Shown one piece after another: positions 29,750-41,520 of a stretch of DNA of 60,000 bases. Where the stretch lies: NCBI GenBank assembly GCA_950295325.1, contig OX485808.1, forward strand, positions 33,629,180-33,689,179. Direction: 5' to 3'. Origin of the DNA: Polytrichum commune (taxonomy: Eukaryota; Streptophyta; Polytrichopsida; Polytrichales; Polytrichaceae). The position numbers and the translations under genes are program-made. The notes beneath the pieces were generated by a model. That model saw only the letters and a list, made by a program, of their open reading frames with translations, searched no databases and had not been told where the DNA came from. The number at the start of each line of letters is the position of its first letter. Positions within the stretch are counted from its first letter, which is position 1.

Positions 29750-31405
29750 GTTGCATAATGCTATACCCTAGTATGTTAATGAAGGGCCACTTCACACACA
29801 AGCCATGAGCCGTGACCAATTAGTTGTGAGTGCCCAAAAGAAAGTGTCCAAAGGCCGTCCCAAGACACCTCCAAACTCATGTAGTGTGGTCACAAACCCT
29901 CAAGTGTAGTGTGAAGTCACATGTGACTGGACCCTCAACCAAATGCTATTTCAACGAATTCTTATTCATGCAGGTCCTCACAAATGATGAAATAAAATAT
30001 GTCAATGGTTGTGAGCATTCGGAATGCCATGGTCTCCCAGTTTTGTGTTAGGCCTACATCCAAGAGGTGGTTTTTAAAAATAATCCAAGTGACCATGAAA
30101 CAAGATCCATTTGATGCCATGTAGAAATGCATGTAGACTTTACATCCATCTTGCATTCACATACTCCGTTGGTCCCTCAAGCGTAGTGTGAAGAGAACTT
30201 GGACCAACTCTGCCTTTTCCACCAATGAGAGTGCTTGAGGTGTAATGGTCACGGGCTCTCAGTCTCGTGTGTGAAGTGGCCCCAAGTGTTGTGATTTCGG
30301 TCGTGACAATGCTCTTTGGACACAAGTATGTTATTCTATTAAAAAGTTGGCAAGGTATGGTGAATGTCAAAACTCTATGTGGAATCCTACATGGAATCTG
30401 GAAACTTATATTTTGGCGAATGGGTGACAGGCTAGGAAACCTGAGAGTGGCATCAAAATCAAGAGGATGTCCGCACACGTGGTTTTGGAGACTCGACAAG
30501 GAGCGTGGTTTTGAGAATACAAATTTGGGGCTTGCATGTTTTGAATGGACTTACCCGAGTCCATCAAGAATTCCTTTTGTAATAATAATTCTAATAATCG
30601 TACACTTGTAAATGGAGTCCACCTCGAGAAAGGAAGGTGGTGACCTCCCCTTGAAGTTTGATGAAATAAATGATCAAGGTAAGGAAGAACAAGTTCGGTG
30701 TAAAGAAATATACTGATGCTATTTTTATCAACTCTGACCTATGGGGATTGGAAGTGACTTAGTGATGGTGATTGTAATGAGCCAAAAGTTTGGCCTCTAT
30801 CCTTAAGGGGTTAACTATAGTTCACTCAAGTAAAAATCATAGTCTTACTCTAAGTATAAAGTAAAACCTATCTTATTACTTTGAATACTAGGTACATGAG
30901 AATTCACGATTGCTTGCAATGATCACATAACTTGAGATTTTAAACAAGCATAACACAATCTTGTTCATACGCAAGATAATACCAAGGTAGAGCATTCATG
31001 TGAGTATCCACTGGTCCGAGATGACCCTAAACTACCGGGTGATAGTGGAGAGGTGCCCATTTCCAAATGAAGTGGGTGGTAGTCAGATTCCCGTTGTGAA
31101 ATCTTCTCTCTACTTAATGGGAAAAACTAGTTAGACAGGAAGGAAGCCAAAAGCCCACCCACTGCAAAGTAGGCAGTAAACCCCACGTTGCATCAAGAGG
31201 ATTCTTGAGCAGGGTAGGACCAACGGGCTCAAATTCACATCAGATTACCAAACATTGGTTATTTATTTATTTGTTTGTTTATGAGTATCCACTTGTTTTA
31301 TTTATTTTTACATTTGTAAGTCCACTTGACTCTTCTTCATTCTCATCACAAGTGGACTAATATGTACAAGCGGACTCTGTATCGAGGGTTCTCTGTATCC
31401 TGGTA
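29750..31405. other. Non-coding interval before the copia fragment
   Basis: No supportable gene. Short repeated phrases such as CTCAAG(T/C)GTAGTGTGAAG occur near 29900 and 30178. It may include decayed 5' parts of the copia element that follows, but no LTR or gag was recognised. Confidence 0.4.
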
Positions 31406-31410
31406 GAAAT

Positions 31411-31745
31411 ATTATACACTGTAAGTGGGTTTACAAAATCAAATACACGTCAAATGGTTCCATTGACAAGTACAAAGCGCGCCTCGTTGCGAAAGGGTAC
31501 AGCCAGGTTCATGGAATAGACTACACCGAAACATTCAGTCCTGTTATCAAGCACGACTCAGTTTGAGTTCTTTTCGCCATTGCAGCGGTCCTACACATGC
31601 ACATGCGTCAGTTCGACATAGGGATAGCTTACCTTAATAGCAATCTTACTACTCGCATTTATATGCACCAACCTGAAGGCTTTATTGACCCTAAAACTCC
31701 TTCTGTTTGTTTACTCCTTAAAAGTCTTTATGGTCTCAAGCAATC
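31411..31745 (+). pseudogene. Ty1/copia reverse transcriptase, 5' fragment of copia 1
   Basis: Reads [29 protein letters not shown]-like sequence followed by [11 protein letters not shown], then QFDIGIAYLNSNL (AFLNG-type motif), MHQPEGF and LLKSLYGLKQS. This is the classic copia RT N-terminal half. There is an in-frame TGA at 31564-31566. The frame is cut right after LKQS by an insertion and resumes at 40384 with KQSGCLWN. No upstream integrase was found, so the element is also 5'-truncated. Confidence 0.9.
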
Positions 31746-32219
31746 CCCTAACATTACCCAACCCAATAGATAGATAGATAGATAGAAACTCCAGTCCCTT
31801 TTAGGGGCCGGCGTGAATAGAGTGTCCGTTCGTAATGCCAACAACCCGATGCCCACAGGACATGGGGAAGCTGGGACAAAACTACTCTCCTCTTTCGAGG
31901 ATGGACACTATAGTAACCAAGAAACAAATAACGTGGGCCGATCATGGCCCACGGCGGTGCATGCCTTTTAGGTATAATTAGTGTTTTTGTTATGAGAGTG
32001 AACGCCAAGTCATGATTCCTCGGTTGGTTGTGGGAGGATGTTTGAGTTAAGACGTTCCGGGTTCGATTTCAGTCGAGTTCGTATGATCGTCTAAAATGTA
32101 ACGCGTGACTTGGTGCTGCAAGTGAATAAAAGGCAGGAAATTTGTACCAACCAACCGGCACCAATCCCTCATTCTGAGCTGTAAATATATACTAAATATT
32201 ATATAAGTTTTTTTGGGTT

Positions 32220-34631
32220 TTATGGAGGGTCTAAGTTTTGGGGGAGCGGTTGGTGGTTTTCAATTCTCCTCTTATGGAGGAGGATGGACATGGCATATTG
32301 TATTGCAATGGTATTAATGTTTTTAAAGGTATTTTTGATGGTAACCAGGGGTATTTTGAGATTTTCTTCTAGTATTTTCATAGATGGGATGTGGGCCGTA
32401 GCTCGGGCCCCAGCTGTGATGACAATAAGTGGTTCGATTTTCCATCCTCTGGAAGCGATACTATCAATCAAAGGTTTGTATTTGTTGTTTTTTGCTTCTA
32501 TTGTTTCTGGGGAAAATCTGTCGTTACAATATGTGAATTCAATAAATTGTATGGTGAGGTTAGGGTCAATGTCAATGGGAGGGTCATTTTGATATGGTAA
32601 TCCTTTAACGCATAGTATATCAGGTCGAAATCTTGCGTTGCAATGACATCTTTGTGTGTTACATGTGCAGGGGAGTAGCCAATTGGGGACTGTATTTTCT
32701 TGGGGGTTATTATTGAAGGTACCGGCATTCATGAGAGTAAAACATCGGGATTTTTCGGACGAGATTAGAAGCTTCCTAATTTCTCCGACTGCTTTGTTAT
32801 GTCTTTTAATTTGTAGTGAGTGTATATGTTGTTGGTTGCATTTCAGTAGAACATGTAGCCAAGTGTCTGGATCGTTTGAATTGCATATAGGGCATGTGAT
32901 AGAGGGGTACCTCTGGTGACCGAAGAACATTTGTTTTCTAGCATTAGCCATGTATGTTCCTGTGCGGAATTTAATAAGGCAGGATTTTTGTTTGTCTGTG
33001 ATTAAGGGATTTGTCCAGAATTCGTTGGACAGTTCTTTATCAATGTCTATATTTTCTGTCCATTTACACGTGTTGGGGGTTTGTGTGGCCATGATTGCTA
33101 TATTGGTTTCCCTATCATATTTTTTAATTTGTTTTTCTAAGAATCTTACTGGGCCTTTGTCTGGGACGTCTGCCATCGAGGCCCAGACGTCCTTTTGGTA
33201 ATAGTACGGGATGGCGTGGGCATGTTCGTATGGGTGGATGGCAATTCTGTGTTCTAATTCTAACCCAGCTTTTGCTAGTTTATCCGCTTTTTCATTACCG
33301 TCAATGTTGACGTGTGCTCTGACTTTGTATAGTGTGATTGGCTGTGTACGGTCTTGGAGGATTTTTACCATGGAGTTGAGTGTGGTTTGGTCGGGGTGAC
33401 TATTATGGAGAGTGGGGTGTTTAATTTGTGTGTTGAGTAGGTATAATACGTTTAGACTGTCTGTGAATATGAATGCGGGTTCATTAGGGAATTTTGTATT
33501 GATGATTCTTAGTGTTTTGTGTATAGCCATCATTTCTGCACGTAGTATGTTTTGATGCCCATGGAGTCTTTTGGCGATATTTAAGCCTTTGGGGCTATAG
33601 ATACCGTATCCAGCTCTTTCTCTTCTCCATACCCCAGGGGCAATTTCTTTGGGTTTTATAAAGGATCCGTCTGTGTAGTAGCTAAATTGGGGGTGGAATT
33701 TTAGCGGTAAGTTAGTTTGGTAGTTTGGAAGTTGTGGGGTGGGGATATTATTGTGTAGGGGTGTGTTTGGGTAGTTTGATTTAGCCCATTTTTTACTAGG
33801 GTTAATGGTGATGTTTGGAGGGGTGGGTGGTGCAGTTTGTGTGTGACTTTGTAGTATTTGGAGGTTATTTGCTGTGTCGCTTATTAATTTTATTTGTTCG
33901 TAGGTGCCTATGTTATTGTGTTGGTGATGGATACAAAATATTTGCATGGTAGATGGTTCTTTTCTTGTGATATTGAGCTCGGAGGGTAATGTGGGTTCCT
34001 CATACGTGATCGTATCAGCGGCGAAATGGGCAATGACGTGTGTGTCTGGAAATGGGCCTGTGTGTGGGTTGGAGTTTTGGTACCAATTAGTATCCGGAGA
34101 TATAAGTATAGTGATTGTATATGGATCATTTTGGGCCGCTATACGCGCCCAGTGAATAACTTGTTGTAGGTCTGTTGCATTATGAGGGTGTGCGTAACCG
34201 ATTCCTTGCCATTTATGGTCAAACGCTTTACCTAGGGATCCAAATATTATGTCTCGCGAGAATGGTGAGTAGAATTGGATGAATTGTGTGGGGCATGTAA
34301 CTGGGGATGAAAAATATGAGTGGTTGATATTGAATGTTGTAATCAAGAGATCTAATATTTGGGTTGGTATTGTATATTGGGCTCGTTTGAGTGGGTCATT
34401 TTTTGGGATACGGTATTTGTACCTTTGGTATAACCAAACAATTTCAGTTTCGAATGATTGGGTAGATGGTTCTAGACCGTGTGTGTTGTTTTTTGCCAAT
34501 TGGTATTGTTTCCATAGCCATGTTAGTCTAGCTTTCGGGATGGTAATGAGGTGTCGGCCATTGTCTTCGTATATGTGAGCGACATCGAATTGTGTTTGGA
34601 TGGTATCAGAGTTTGTTTCGATGTCGTTTTA
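32220..34631 (-). pseudogene. LINE ORF2 C-terminal part: RNase H, zinc knuckle, C-terminal domain
   Basis: This frame continues after an in-frame TAA (34631-34629) from the preceding block. RNase H is complete: YYTDGSFIKP (D), NILRAEMMAIHKTL (E), FIFTDSLNVLYLL (D) and VNIDGNEKADKLAKAG (D). A CPICNSNDPDTWLHVLLKC knuckle follows. The last third has C-rich CTCNTQRCHC, then RFRPDILCVKG and IQFIEFTYCND, an RPD...EFT pattern like a PD-(D/E)XK nuclease fold. RNase H would remove RNA from the RNA:DNA hybrid during target-primed reverse transcription. It ends at 32220. Confidence 0.85.
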
Positions 34632-35510
34632 TGGGTTGCATTCATTAATAGAGATATGTGCTAGTGGAATTATTGTGGTTGGTGTGACGTATCTTGTGTC
34701 TCTATGTTGTTCTGTGGAGAAGTAGGCATTAATTATGTTTGAAAAATATTTGTGTTGTCTTTCTTTGTAGTAATGGATAAGTAGGTCTGTGTTGTGATTA
34801 CATGTGTTGGCTTCACAGTAGGAATATAGGTCCCTTTGAGTTTGCCATTTGTTATATGTGTTGTTATTTGTTGTAGTCCATTGACATAAGTACGATGTGA
34901 CTGTTTTTTTTATTCCGTTATGGTCATTGGATTGTTTTTGTTTATGATCGATTATTTTGTGTATGGGGAATTGTCGGGGGTCTTTAAGCATGTTGTTGGG
35001 AGGAGGGGGTAGAAGGGGGATGGGGAGGTTAGGGGGTTGTACGGGGGCGGTTGGTGGGTGTGGTAGGATATTGTGGTATCTTATTATATATTTATTTTTT
35101 AGGGATCTTGGTGGATGGTGTTGTTGGCATGGTAGGGGGCATTGATTACAAGGGGGGTGGCAAAATAATTGATTAGCTATGTTAAATGCGCTTTTGATAA
35201 GTTTAGAAGAAGTGGAGTGGTAGATTTTGAATTCGTCCGGGTTCATTAGAGTGGTACCATTAGGCATGGTAATTTGGTCTAGTATGATTATATTATGTAC
35301 AAGTAGTTTGTGTAGTAATTTAAGTGAGGTGTTGGAATTAAGGCCATGAAGCATTTGTGCTTCCTGCATCCATGCAGTTTCAAGTGGGGATGGGGTTAGT
35401 AGGAAATTGTTTATTGTACTTTTTAGGTGGACTCCGGCTTTATGTTTGAGCAAGAATAATGTTCTAGTGATGGATGATCTAACACAGTGGTGGTATTTAA
35501 TGCGGGTGAT
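34632..35510 (-). pseudogene. LINE ORF2 connecting region
   Basis: It lies in the same frame as the blocks on both sides, bounded by TAA codons at 35513-35511 and 34631-34629. It contains AWMQEAQMLHGLNSNTSLKLL and TMPNGTTLMNPDEF, then a Cys/Pro-rich CHPPCNQCPLPCQQHHPP segment and a Pro-rich linker. This corresponds to the poorly conserved linker between RT and RNase H in this type of LINE. Confidence 0.65.
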
Positions 35511-37052
35511 TTATTTAGAGCCCCCATATTTGGCGAGTATGAATTGAAGTAGACCAACATATATTTTTCCAATTCTACCTTTATCATTGAGGGCGTTTTG
35601 TAGTTGTTCTCCAATGCATCTTAAATAGGCATTTTGTAGTGAGAATGCTTCGATTCCGAATAGATTGTGTGGGAGTTGTGTAGCGATGTTAGATGTGCAT
35701 TTGGGTATTCTGCATATCATTTTGTGAAGTGCTATGATTTTTTTATTGAGTTTTTTGATAGCTGGTATGGAGTATGGCACTGCATAGAAGTTGTATGCTA
35801 TTCCAGCACGTATGACTGTATCTGCCATGTATCCACAAAGAAGGCCATATCCATCTATTTCAGGGTTTTTAAGGTGGAGTTTAATAATTCCACTCCATCT
35901 TTTGGTCCCATGAAAACAAAGGACAGCTATGGACTCTCCTAGGACTTCCCCGACCTCTATCCTCATTGTTTTTAGTCTATCATTTGTTAAGTTGAGTATC
36001 ACATCTCTATCCAATTCTATTCTTTCAATTTCAAAATGGATAGATATGTGATAGTCCAAAGCAAATCCATGGTCACCCACTTCCACATCTGAAGGAATCT
36101 GGGTGAGATTGTAGTGCATTCCCTCCTTACCATCCGTTCGTATAGAAGGCCACTCTTCTTGGGCAACGAACGGAAAGGAGGGAGATGACTCCACCATTTC
36201 ATGTGCTTCAGACTCACACATACCTTTTTTGACTAACTCAGTGAAAGAAGGTGTTTGAATGAGAGGCATGTTGGCAAATTTTGCAATGGTGTTCATAGCT
36301 TGAAAACCAAGCCAATAGGGGGGGCGTGTTCTCTCAGTGGGTGCTATTCCTTTAACATTTTTTTGACTTGACAATACCACAGCAAGCACTGGACGTTTTC
36401 CACTTGTAGAATCTATATTTTCATTTTCAAACAACTTACGGGATGATGAGGTTGGAGTGATGGTTGCCATTCTGATATAAGCAAAGCAAACAAACGTTTT
36501 GTACTTTAGTTTTGAATGAGGTATACTTCTTATTTTCTTTCCTCTAATTCCTTTCCACAAATTAAGTTGTGGGCCTTTTAGGAATTGAGAGTGAAAGAAG
36601 AAGTTATTTGCATGTTCTAACATCATATGAGTACTAGTATGAGTACAACTTGCATTCATCCTATGATAACACCTTTTCCTATTCATATGAATCTTCATAT
36701 TAGTATTTACAAATTGGTTGTAAGTGCTCTTATGTAGATTATGATTTGTCACAACTCTAACATTCCATACATCTCCTAAGCATTTGAGGCAAGTATAACT
36801 AAAAGCACAAGCATCTACCGTTACTACCACGGATCCATTATTTCTAATGGAGCATTTATTTATGATATGAACATTAAGGTTGTTATACCATACCTTTGGA
36901 TTTATGACGTTCTTATATGTGTTTTTAAAGCAAGAGTTTGTAAGGCATTCCCATGTGGTGTGAGAGTCGACACTATGAGAGTATATCCAGTATGGTGTGG
37001 CTAGTATTAGCCACATAATGATAACAAGGTAGGTTGCATATGCAACCTTCAT
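35511..37052 (-). pseudogene. LINE ORF1-like protein fused in frame to the end of the RT domain
   Basis: The 513-codon frame starts with a hydrophobic segment (MKVAYATYLVIIMWLILATP). A Cys-rich stretch follows, then at an internal Met (about 36470) MATITPTSSSRKLF opens an ORF1-like protein. This contains GDHGFALDYHISIHFEIERIELDRDV and VLGESIAVLCFHGTKRWSGIIKLHL, an RRM-like pattern usual in plant LINE ORF1. Directly after GLLCG the sequence becomes YMADTVIRAGIAYNFYAVPYS, then LNKKIIALHKMICRIPKCTS and CIGEQLQNALND, which is the thumb/end region of a LINE RT. Endonuclease and RT core are absent. The natural start is probably the internal ATG. Confidence 0.75.
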
Positions 37053-37059
37053 TTTGCTT

Positions 37060-38260
37060 ACTATCCTAACAAACCTATCAATTCTATGATGTGTCTAAGA
37101 CTATGTGTGTGCCTTTATGCAAATAATGAGAAACAAATTAACGTGTAAACTTACCAAGCGGATGCAGGGCAGCAAAACGACAGTCAGCAACAGCTCCAGC
37201 ACCAACACTTCGCCTTCAATCTCCTTGATGTCCCAGCACCTTCTTTTCTTCCCTGGGGGTAGTTTTCCTCAAACTATGAAGCTTCTTCTGAGCGGGAAGC
37301 GTCTGCACCTTCGGCTAGCAGCACTGTGGGCAGGCAATTCGTTGCTGGTGGGTAAAGCTTTCTCGTCCTTCGTCAGGCAGCAACACTTTCTGCAATTCTG
37401 GGTTCGGGCACAGCTTCGGTAGTTGTAGTTGCAGTAATTTCTCCAAGCTTGGTCTCAGTTTCAGCAGCTGCAGGTCTTCACTGCTTCCTCGTATTCACGT
37501 TTCCTGATTCGGTGCGGCTACGGCCTTCGGTGGTTGGGGGTTTCAGTCTGGTTCGGGGCCGGTTGCTGCTGCAGCAGCCTATTGCTTGCTGTTTGGAGGG
37601 GGATGGAGGGAGATGGATGGAAGGAGGTGGAGAGAGAGGGTTTGAGGGAGGGAGGGGGAGGGAGGAGGATTGGGCAATAACGATGCTACAGAGACGGCTA
37701 TGGGTATTTTTTGGGAGGTACATGGCTTTTGTGGATTTGTGATGGGAGAGGATCTGGTGGAGTAGTCTATGCTGTTTGGGGGCTATGAGGACTAATTTAC
37801 GAGCAGCCTAGAGATGAAGGGTATTTGGGGAGAGATAAACTATGAGCAATTAATGAGTGAACTTTGAATGAACAACTATGGCTTCCTGGTTTGCAGAAAA
37901 CTACCCTCGGTCCTCACAGGTAGCTGTCTCTGGCCTGGATTCTAGATCTATGTGCAGCTATTCGGTGGCTTACTGTAGAGATTTAGAAATCTCAGAGAAT
38001 GCGTGTGATCTAGCGATTCTAGTTCTCCGATCTGAGTGTCTAGACTTCGGTGGCTACTTCTTCGAAGATGGTATCGGGGAGGTTCGGAGCTTACCTGCGC
38101 CGGCAGGGGCTTCTTCGGCTTTGCTTCTCCTTCTCGCAGGTGTGGCAGACTTCAAAGTAGGTGTTGTTGTCTTCGGAGTAGTGGAGGCGTGACTTCTTCT
38201 CGCAGGCGTATCTCGGGGGGGACACTGGCGAAAAACGTAGGAACTACGTGCGATAAAATA
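37060..38260 (-). other. 5' leader region of the LINE, GC-rich
   Basis: No coding frame is convincing on either strand. Blocks such as CTTCGG..GCAGCTTCTC and TCTGGTTCGGG resemble blocks at 39560-39850, suggesting an internally repeated leader. Confidence 0.4.
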
Positions 38261-38441
38261 TAGGGTCTTGTATACAAATTTGGCGTAAAATTTGTAAATT
38301 ATTAGATGTAGTATAGGGTGCTTTGGGATTGTGAAACATGATTATATGTAATATAGCATTTGACAAAACATGATTAAATTACCTAAGTGGTACATATAAA
38401 ATAGCATGGAGAAAAAGCGATAGTTTCAAAAATTAAATACT

Positions 38442-38786
38442 TTGCCACCAAAATATGGCATGTTCTATATAAGAAGGGTTCAAAAGATAAGGGTGAAGGT
38501 TGGTACTAAGTGGGGCAATTGTTGGCAACCCATTGACTTGATGAAACGTGCAGTCCAAAACGGAAATAGAGAAACGCTCTTCCCAACTGCTATGGCTTAC
38601 CTCCATTGGTTCAAAAAACAGCCGGGTCTCAACAAATATAAGTATGTTGAGAGTGGCTGTGTGTGGGTTGATGTGGATGCTATTATCTCAACTGTGTCTC
38701 TACTGTATGAATCAACTAGCAAAATCTACACCTTAGATGAGGTAGATGCAAACTCATTGAGTGAGTTCATTTCAAATAAAAAATAA
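38442..38786 (+). CDS. Unrecognised 114-residue ORF
   Basis: The frame has no family I recognise. It reads MPPKYGMFYIRRVQKIRVKV, then KWGNCWQPIDLMKRAVQNGN, LHWFKKQPGLNKY, CVWVDVDAIISTVSLLYES and ends SEFISNKK. Its amino-acid composition is balanced, so it may be a real fragment, for example the last exon of a gene carried into the LINE leader. The surrounding 38.26-39.47 kb is AT-rich and unlike the GC-rich leader on both sides. Confidence 0.35.
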   Translation: MPPKYGMFYIRRVQKIRVKVGTKWGNCWQPIDLMKRAVQNGNRETLFPTAMAYLHWFKKQPGLNKYKYVESGCVWVDVDAIISTVSLLYESTSKIYTLDEVDANSLSEFISNKK

Positions 38787-40040
38787 AACCTGCTAAATTT
38801 GTACTATCTCACACATGTGGAGATATAATTTGGAAAAAGGGTTGAATGATCATTAGTATACCTTGAAATTTGTAGTAGTCATTTTAGTTCGAGTACCCTC
38901 ATATCTCCCACATGTGTAAATGGTAGCCTAGCTAGTTTAGGTGGATTTTGCTTGCATGGCGTGGGATTTTCCTCCAATGTGTAGGATTGGAAGATCAAGG
39001 CATCAATTGTAGGGATTATGCAAACCTTGTAAATGTGACTTTGAGACACATGTGGCTGGCCTGTTCCCTAAGACCTCAAGGTTTCTAACTGTGTTATCCA
39101 ACACAACTTTTATTCGTTGGCTCGTGTTGCTTAATGACATATAATTGCAATCTTTTGTTGTTATTGTTTAGTGTTTTGCTTTGCCGGGCTTCAGTGTGAC
39201 CCTGAACCCTAAACCCTAGTAAATGTTTGTTTCTCTTACTCTGTACATGTGCTTCTAACAAGAATTCTACTGTATCATACACTTTAAGGAATGGGGGCAA
39301 TCAGGGGAAAAAATACATATAAGTAATATAGGGTACCATAAAATCAACCATCCAAGAATTTATAATTACCAATAGGGTGCAAATAATCACAACAATTTAC
39401 CATTATTTCAAAAATTAGCATCCCTTATAATCCTTTCTCATAGGTAAATAGCCCCCATTTTAATAGGTCATTATCGCAGGTGTATGCAAAATATACAAGG
39501 GAGTGCCCCCCCCGAGAGGCGTATCCGATTAGCGGGTCAGAGGTTTATCGATTTCGAGGCGGGTGGGGTGCTTGTTGGAGTGGGCTTGGAGTCTGGGGAT
39601 TCGGCAGCATTCTTCGGTGGAGGATATGTCTTCGGATCAGCTACTCTGTATCAGCGGCTCGCAGCTTCTCTGCATCGGCGGCTCACACCTGCTCTGCATC
39701 AGCGGTGCGGCAACTTCTTCTTTGTTGGCGGCGATCTTCTTCTCTGGTCCAGCTTCGGTGTTTCTGCTTCAGATGACTTCGGAGTGGAGAGTGTGGGGTT
39801 TATGCGTCTAGCAGTGTCCTTTTGTAGTGAGGGTTTGAACGTTTGAGGAGGCCGCGGATCTCGGTGCCCCTTCAGACTCTGAGGAGGTGGGTGGCTGGGG
39901 GGAAAGAATTTCGAGGAGCAGCAAGAGATGCCGCTTCTACTCTTGTTTCTCTCCCCCTTACCTCCGGCGGCCTCTCAGATCCTGTAGGGCTTCGCCGTTT
40001 CCGCTTCAGCCTTCCCGATCCATGACTTCCGCTCTCGCAG

Positions 40041-40383
40041 CCCAACCCAATACTCTTAACTCCGGCGCGGAGTTCGATGCGGCTCCAGGGAGGTTCGGAT
40101 GCCAGCTCCGGTGGGTCCATTTTTCTGGCCCTCCCCGTTTTGGCCCCTTGATGATTTTTTTTGGTTTTTTTTTGCTAAATTTGGGTTCTATGGCCCCAAA
40201 TTACTCTAGGAGGCCCCTTATGAGATCAAGTAAGGCCCCACCCAATCAAAAAAATAGGGGGCAATTTTTGCCCCAACCCACCCGAACCCACCGGAGCTGG
40301 CATCCGAACTTCCCCGGAGCCGCATCGGAGCCGCATCGAACTCCGCGCCGGAGTTAAGAGTATTGGGTTGGGTAATGTTATCC
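40041..40383. repeat. Foldback arms of the small TIR element
   Basis: The arm 40041-40120 (CCCAACCCAATACTCTTAAC, then CCGGCGCGGAGTTCGATGCGG, then GGTTCGGATGCCAGCTCCGG) pairs with its reverse complement at about 40275-40372. The roughly 150-bp loop is T- and A-rich. It can form a long GC-rich hairpin. Confidence 0.85.
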
Positions 40384-41520
40384 CAAGCAATCAGGTTGTC
40401 TATGGAACCATACCTTCAATGCCCTCCTAAAACTTTACAACCTCCTTTTACCAGTGATGCTCCTACCTGTGTCTACTGTTGACCTACTGCAAATCATTCA
40501 GTTGACCTCATCGTCGGAGTTTTTGTCGATGACGGGATCGTTTGTGCTTTGGACGCTAAGGACCTTGATGCAGTTATTCAACATCTCTCAAGCATGTTTA
40601 AAGTCACTCATGGCCCCATGGATTATTATGTTGGGTTCCAAGTTCATCGTGATCTTTCCACTCACACCATACTCATTAATCAAGCTCGTTACATCTCCGG
40701 CATACTTCAACGTTTTCAACTGGACAAAGCAAATCCGGTCTCTACTCCAGCAGATACTCACATGCATCTTCAATCCAATTTGGGATCTGATGACTTACCT
40801 CTTTCATCAAGCGTTCCTTACCGCGAAGCAGTGGGCTGCTTAATGTATGCTATGGTTCTTACTTGTCCTGATATCGCATTTGCAGTCAACAGAGTTGCTA
40901 AGTTCACTAGTCAACCTCACAATTCTCATTGGATCGTTGTCAAGCACATCTTCAGATATCTCTTAGGCACCATCAACATGGGGATCTCTTATAGCGGCTC
41001 ACCGGCAGACCTTACCTTACGCGGATACTACGACGCTGATTATGCTGGCGATCACGACGACCGGAAATCGCGCACATGCTATCTATTTCTCCTGGCTAAT
41101 GGTGTTGTTGCATGGTGCAGCAAGAGGCAGGGATGCACCGCTGACTCTACTACAGAGGCAAAATTTGTTGCCATGGCTGAATCGGTGAAAGAAGCCATCT
41201 GGCTCCGCCGACTTCTCCATAGCCTCGGTTTTCCTTCTTCAATCCCTACCTCCATCTTTTCTGACAACCAGGGTGCCATTCAGTTAGTCCAAAACCCCAA
41301 GTTCCACAAACGCACCAAACACATTGAAACTAAATACTATCTTATTCGGGAAAAGTATGAGCGCCAACAAATCGATGTTTCTTACATCCATACTAAATAG
41401 CAACTTGCGGATCTACTCACCAAACCCCTTCCCCGCGAGATGTTTCAACACCTTCGCAATCTCCAAGGTATTGTTGACCCTCCGTCTCGAACGAGTGGGA
41501 GTACAAGTGGAGACGTTCTC
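40384..41520 (+). pseudogene. Copia 1, C-terminal half of RT and RNase H
   Basis: It resumes from the insertion with KQSGCLWNHTFNALLK. After a one-base shift near 40450, it reads VDLIVGVFVDDGIVCALD (the YVDD-type active site, here FVDD), then YVGFQVHRDL, TPAD, YREAVGCLMYAMVLTCPDIAFAVN, and copia RNase H GYYDADYAGDHDDRKSRTCYLFLL, WCSKRQGCTADSTTEAKFVAM, DNQGAIQLVQNPKFHKRTKHIE. A TAG at 41398-41400 interrupts just before QLADLLTKPLPREMF. The element is dead as given. Confidence 0.9.

Larger units (their letters stand above)
31769..40040 (-). mobile_element. 8.3-kb LINE-type retrotransposon, internally deleted
   Basis: It is flanked by the 12-bp duplication CCCAACCCAATA (31757-31768 and 40041-40052). 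The plus-strand left boundary is a (GATA)n tract, so on the coding strand the element ends with (TATC)n, a common LINE 3' tail. The coding strand is minus. One reading frame from 37052 to 32220 spans ORF1-like, RT-end, RNase H and C-terminal regions. About 3 kb upstream of the coding frame (37060-40040) would be 5' leader, with a possible further insertion around 38.2-39.5 kb. Confidence 0.8.
31746..40383. mobile_element. Small foldback/TIR element inserted in copia 1 (itself split by a LINE)
   Basis: The 9-bp sequence CAAGCAATC flanks it (31737-31745 and 40384-40392). Near each end is the inverted pair TAACATTACCCAACCCAATA (31749-31768) and its reverse complement (40361-40380). Without the LINE it would be about 360 bp with long arms: 40041-40120 pairs with about 40275-40372. 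The 9-bp duplication is typical of Mutator-like elements, though family assignment is uncertain. Confidence 0.75.

Noticed and set aside
37478-37742. Short frames on both strands near the LINE leader
   Set aside because: Low-complexity composition and no domain; treated as leader sequence.
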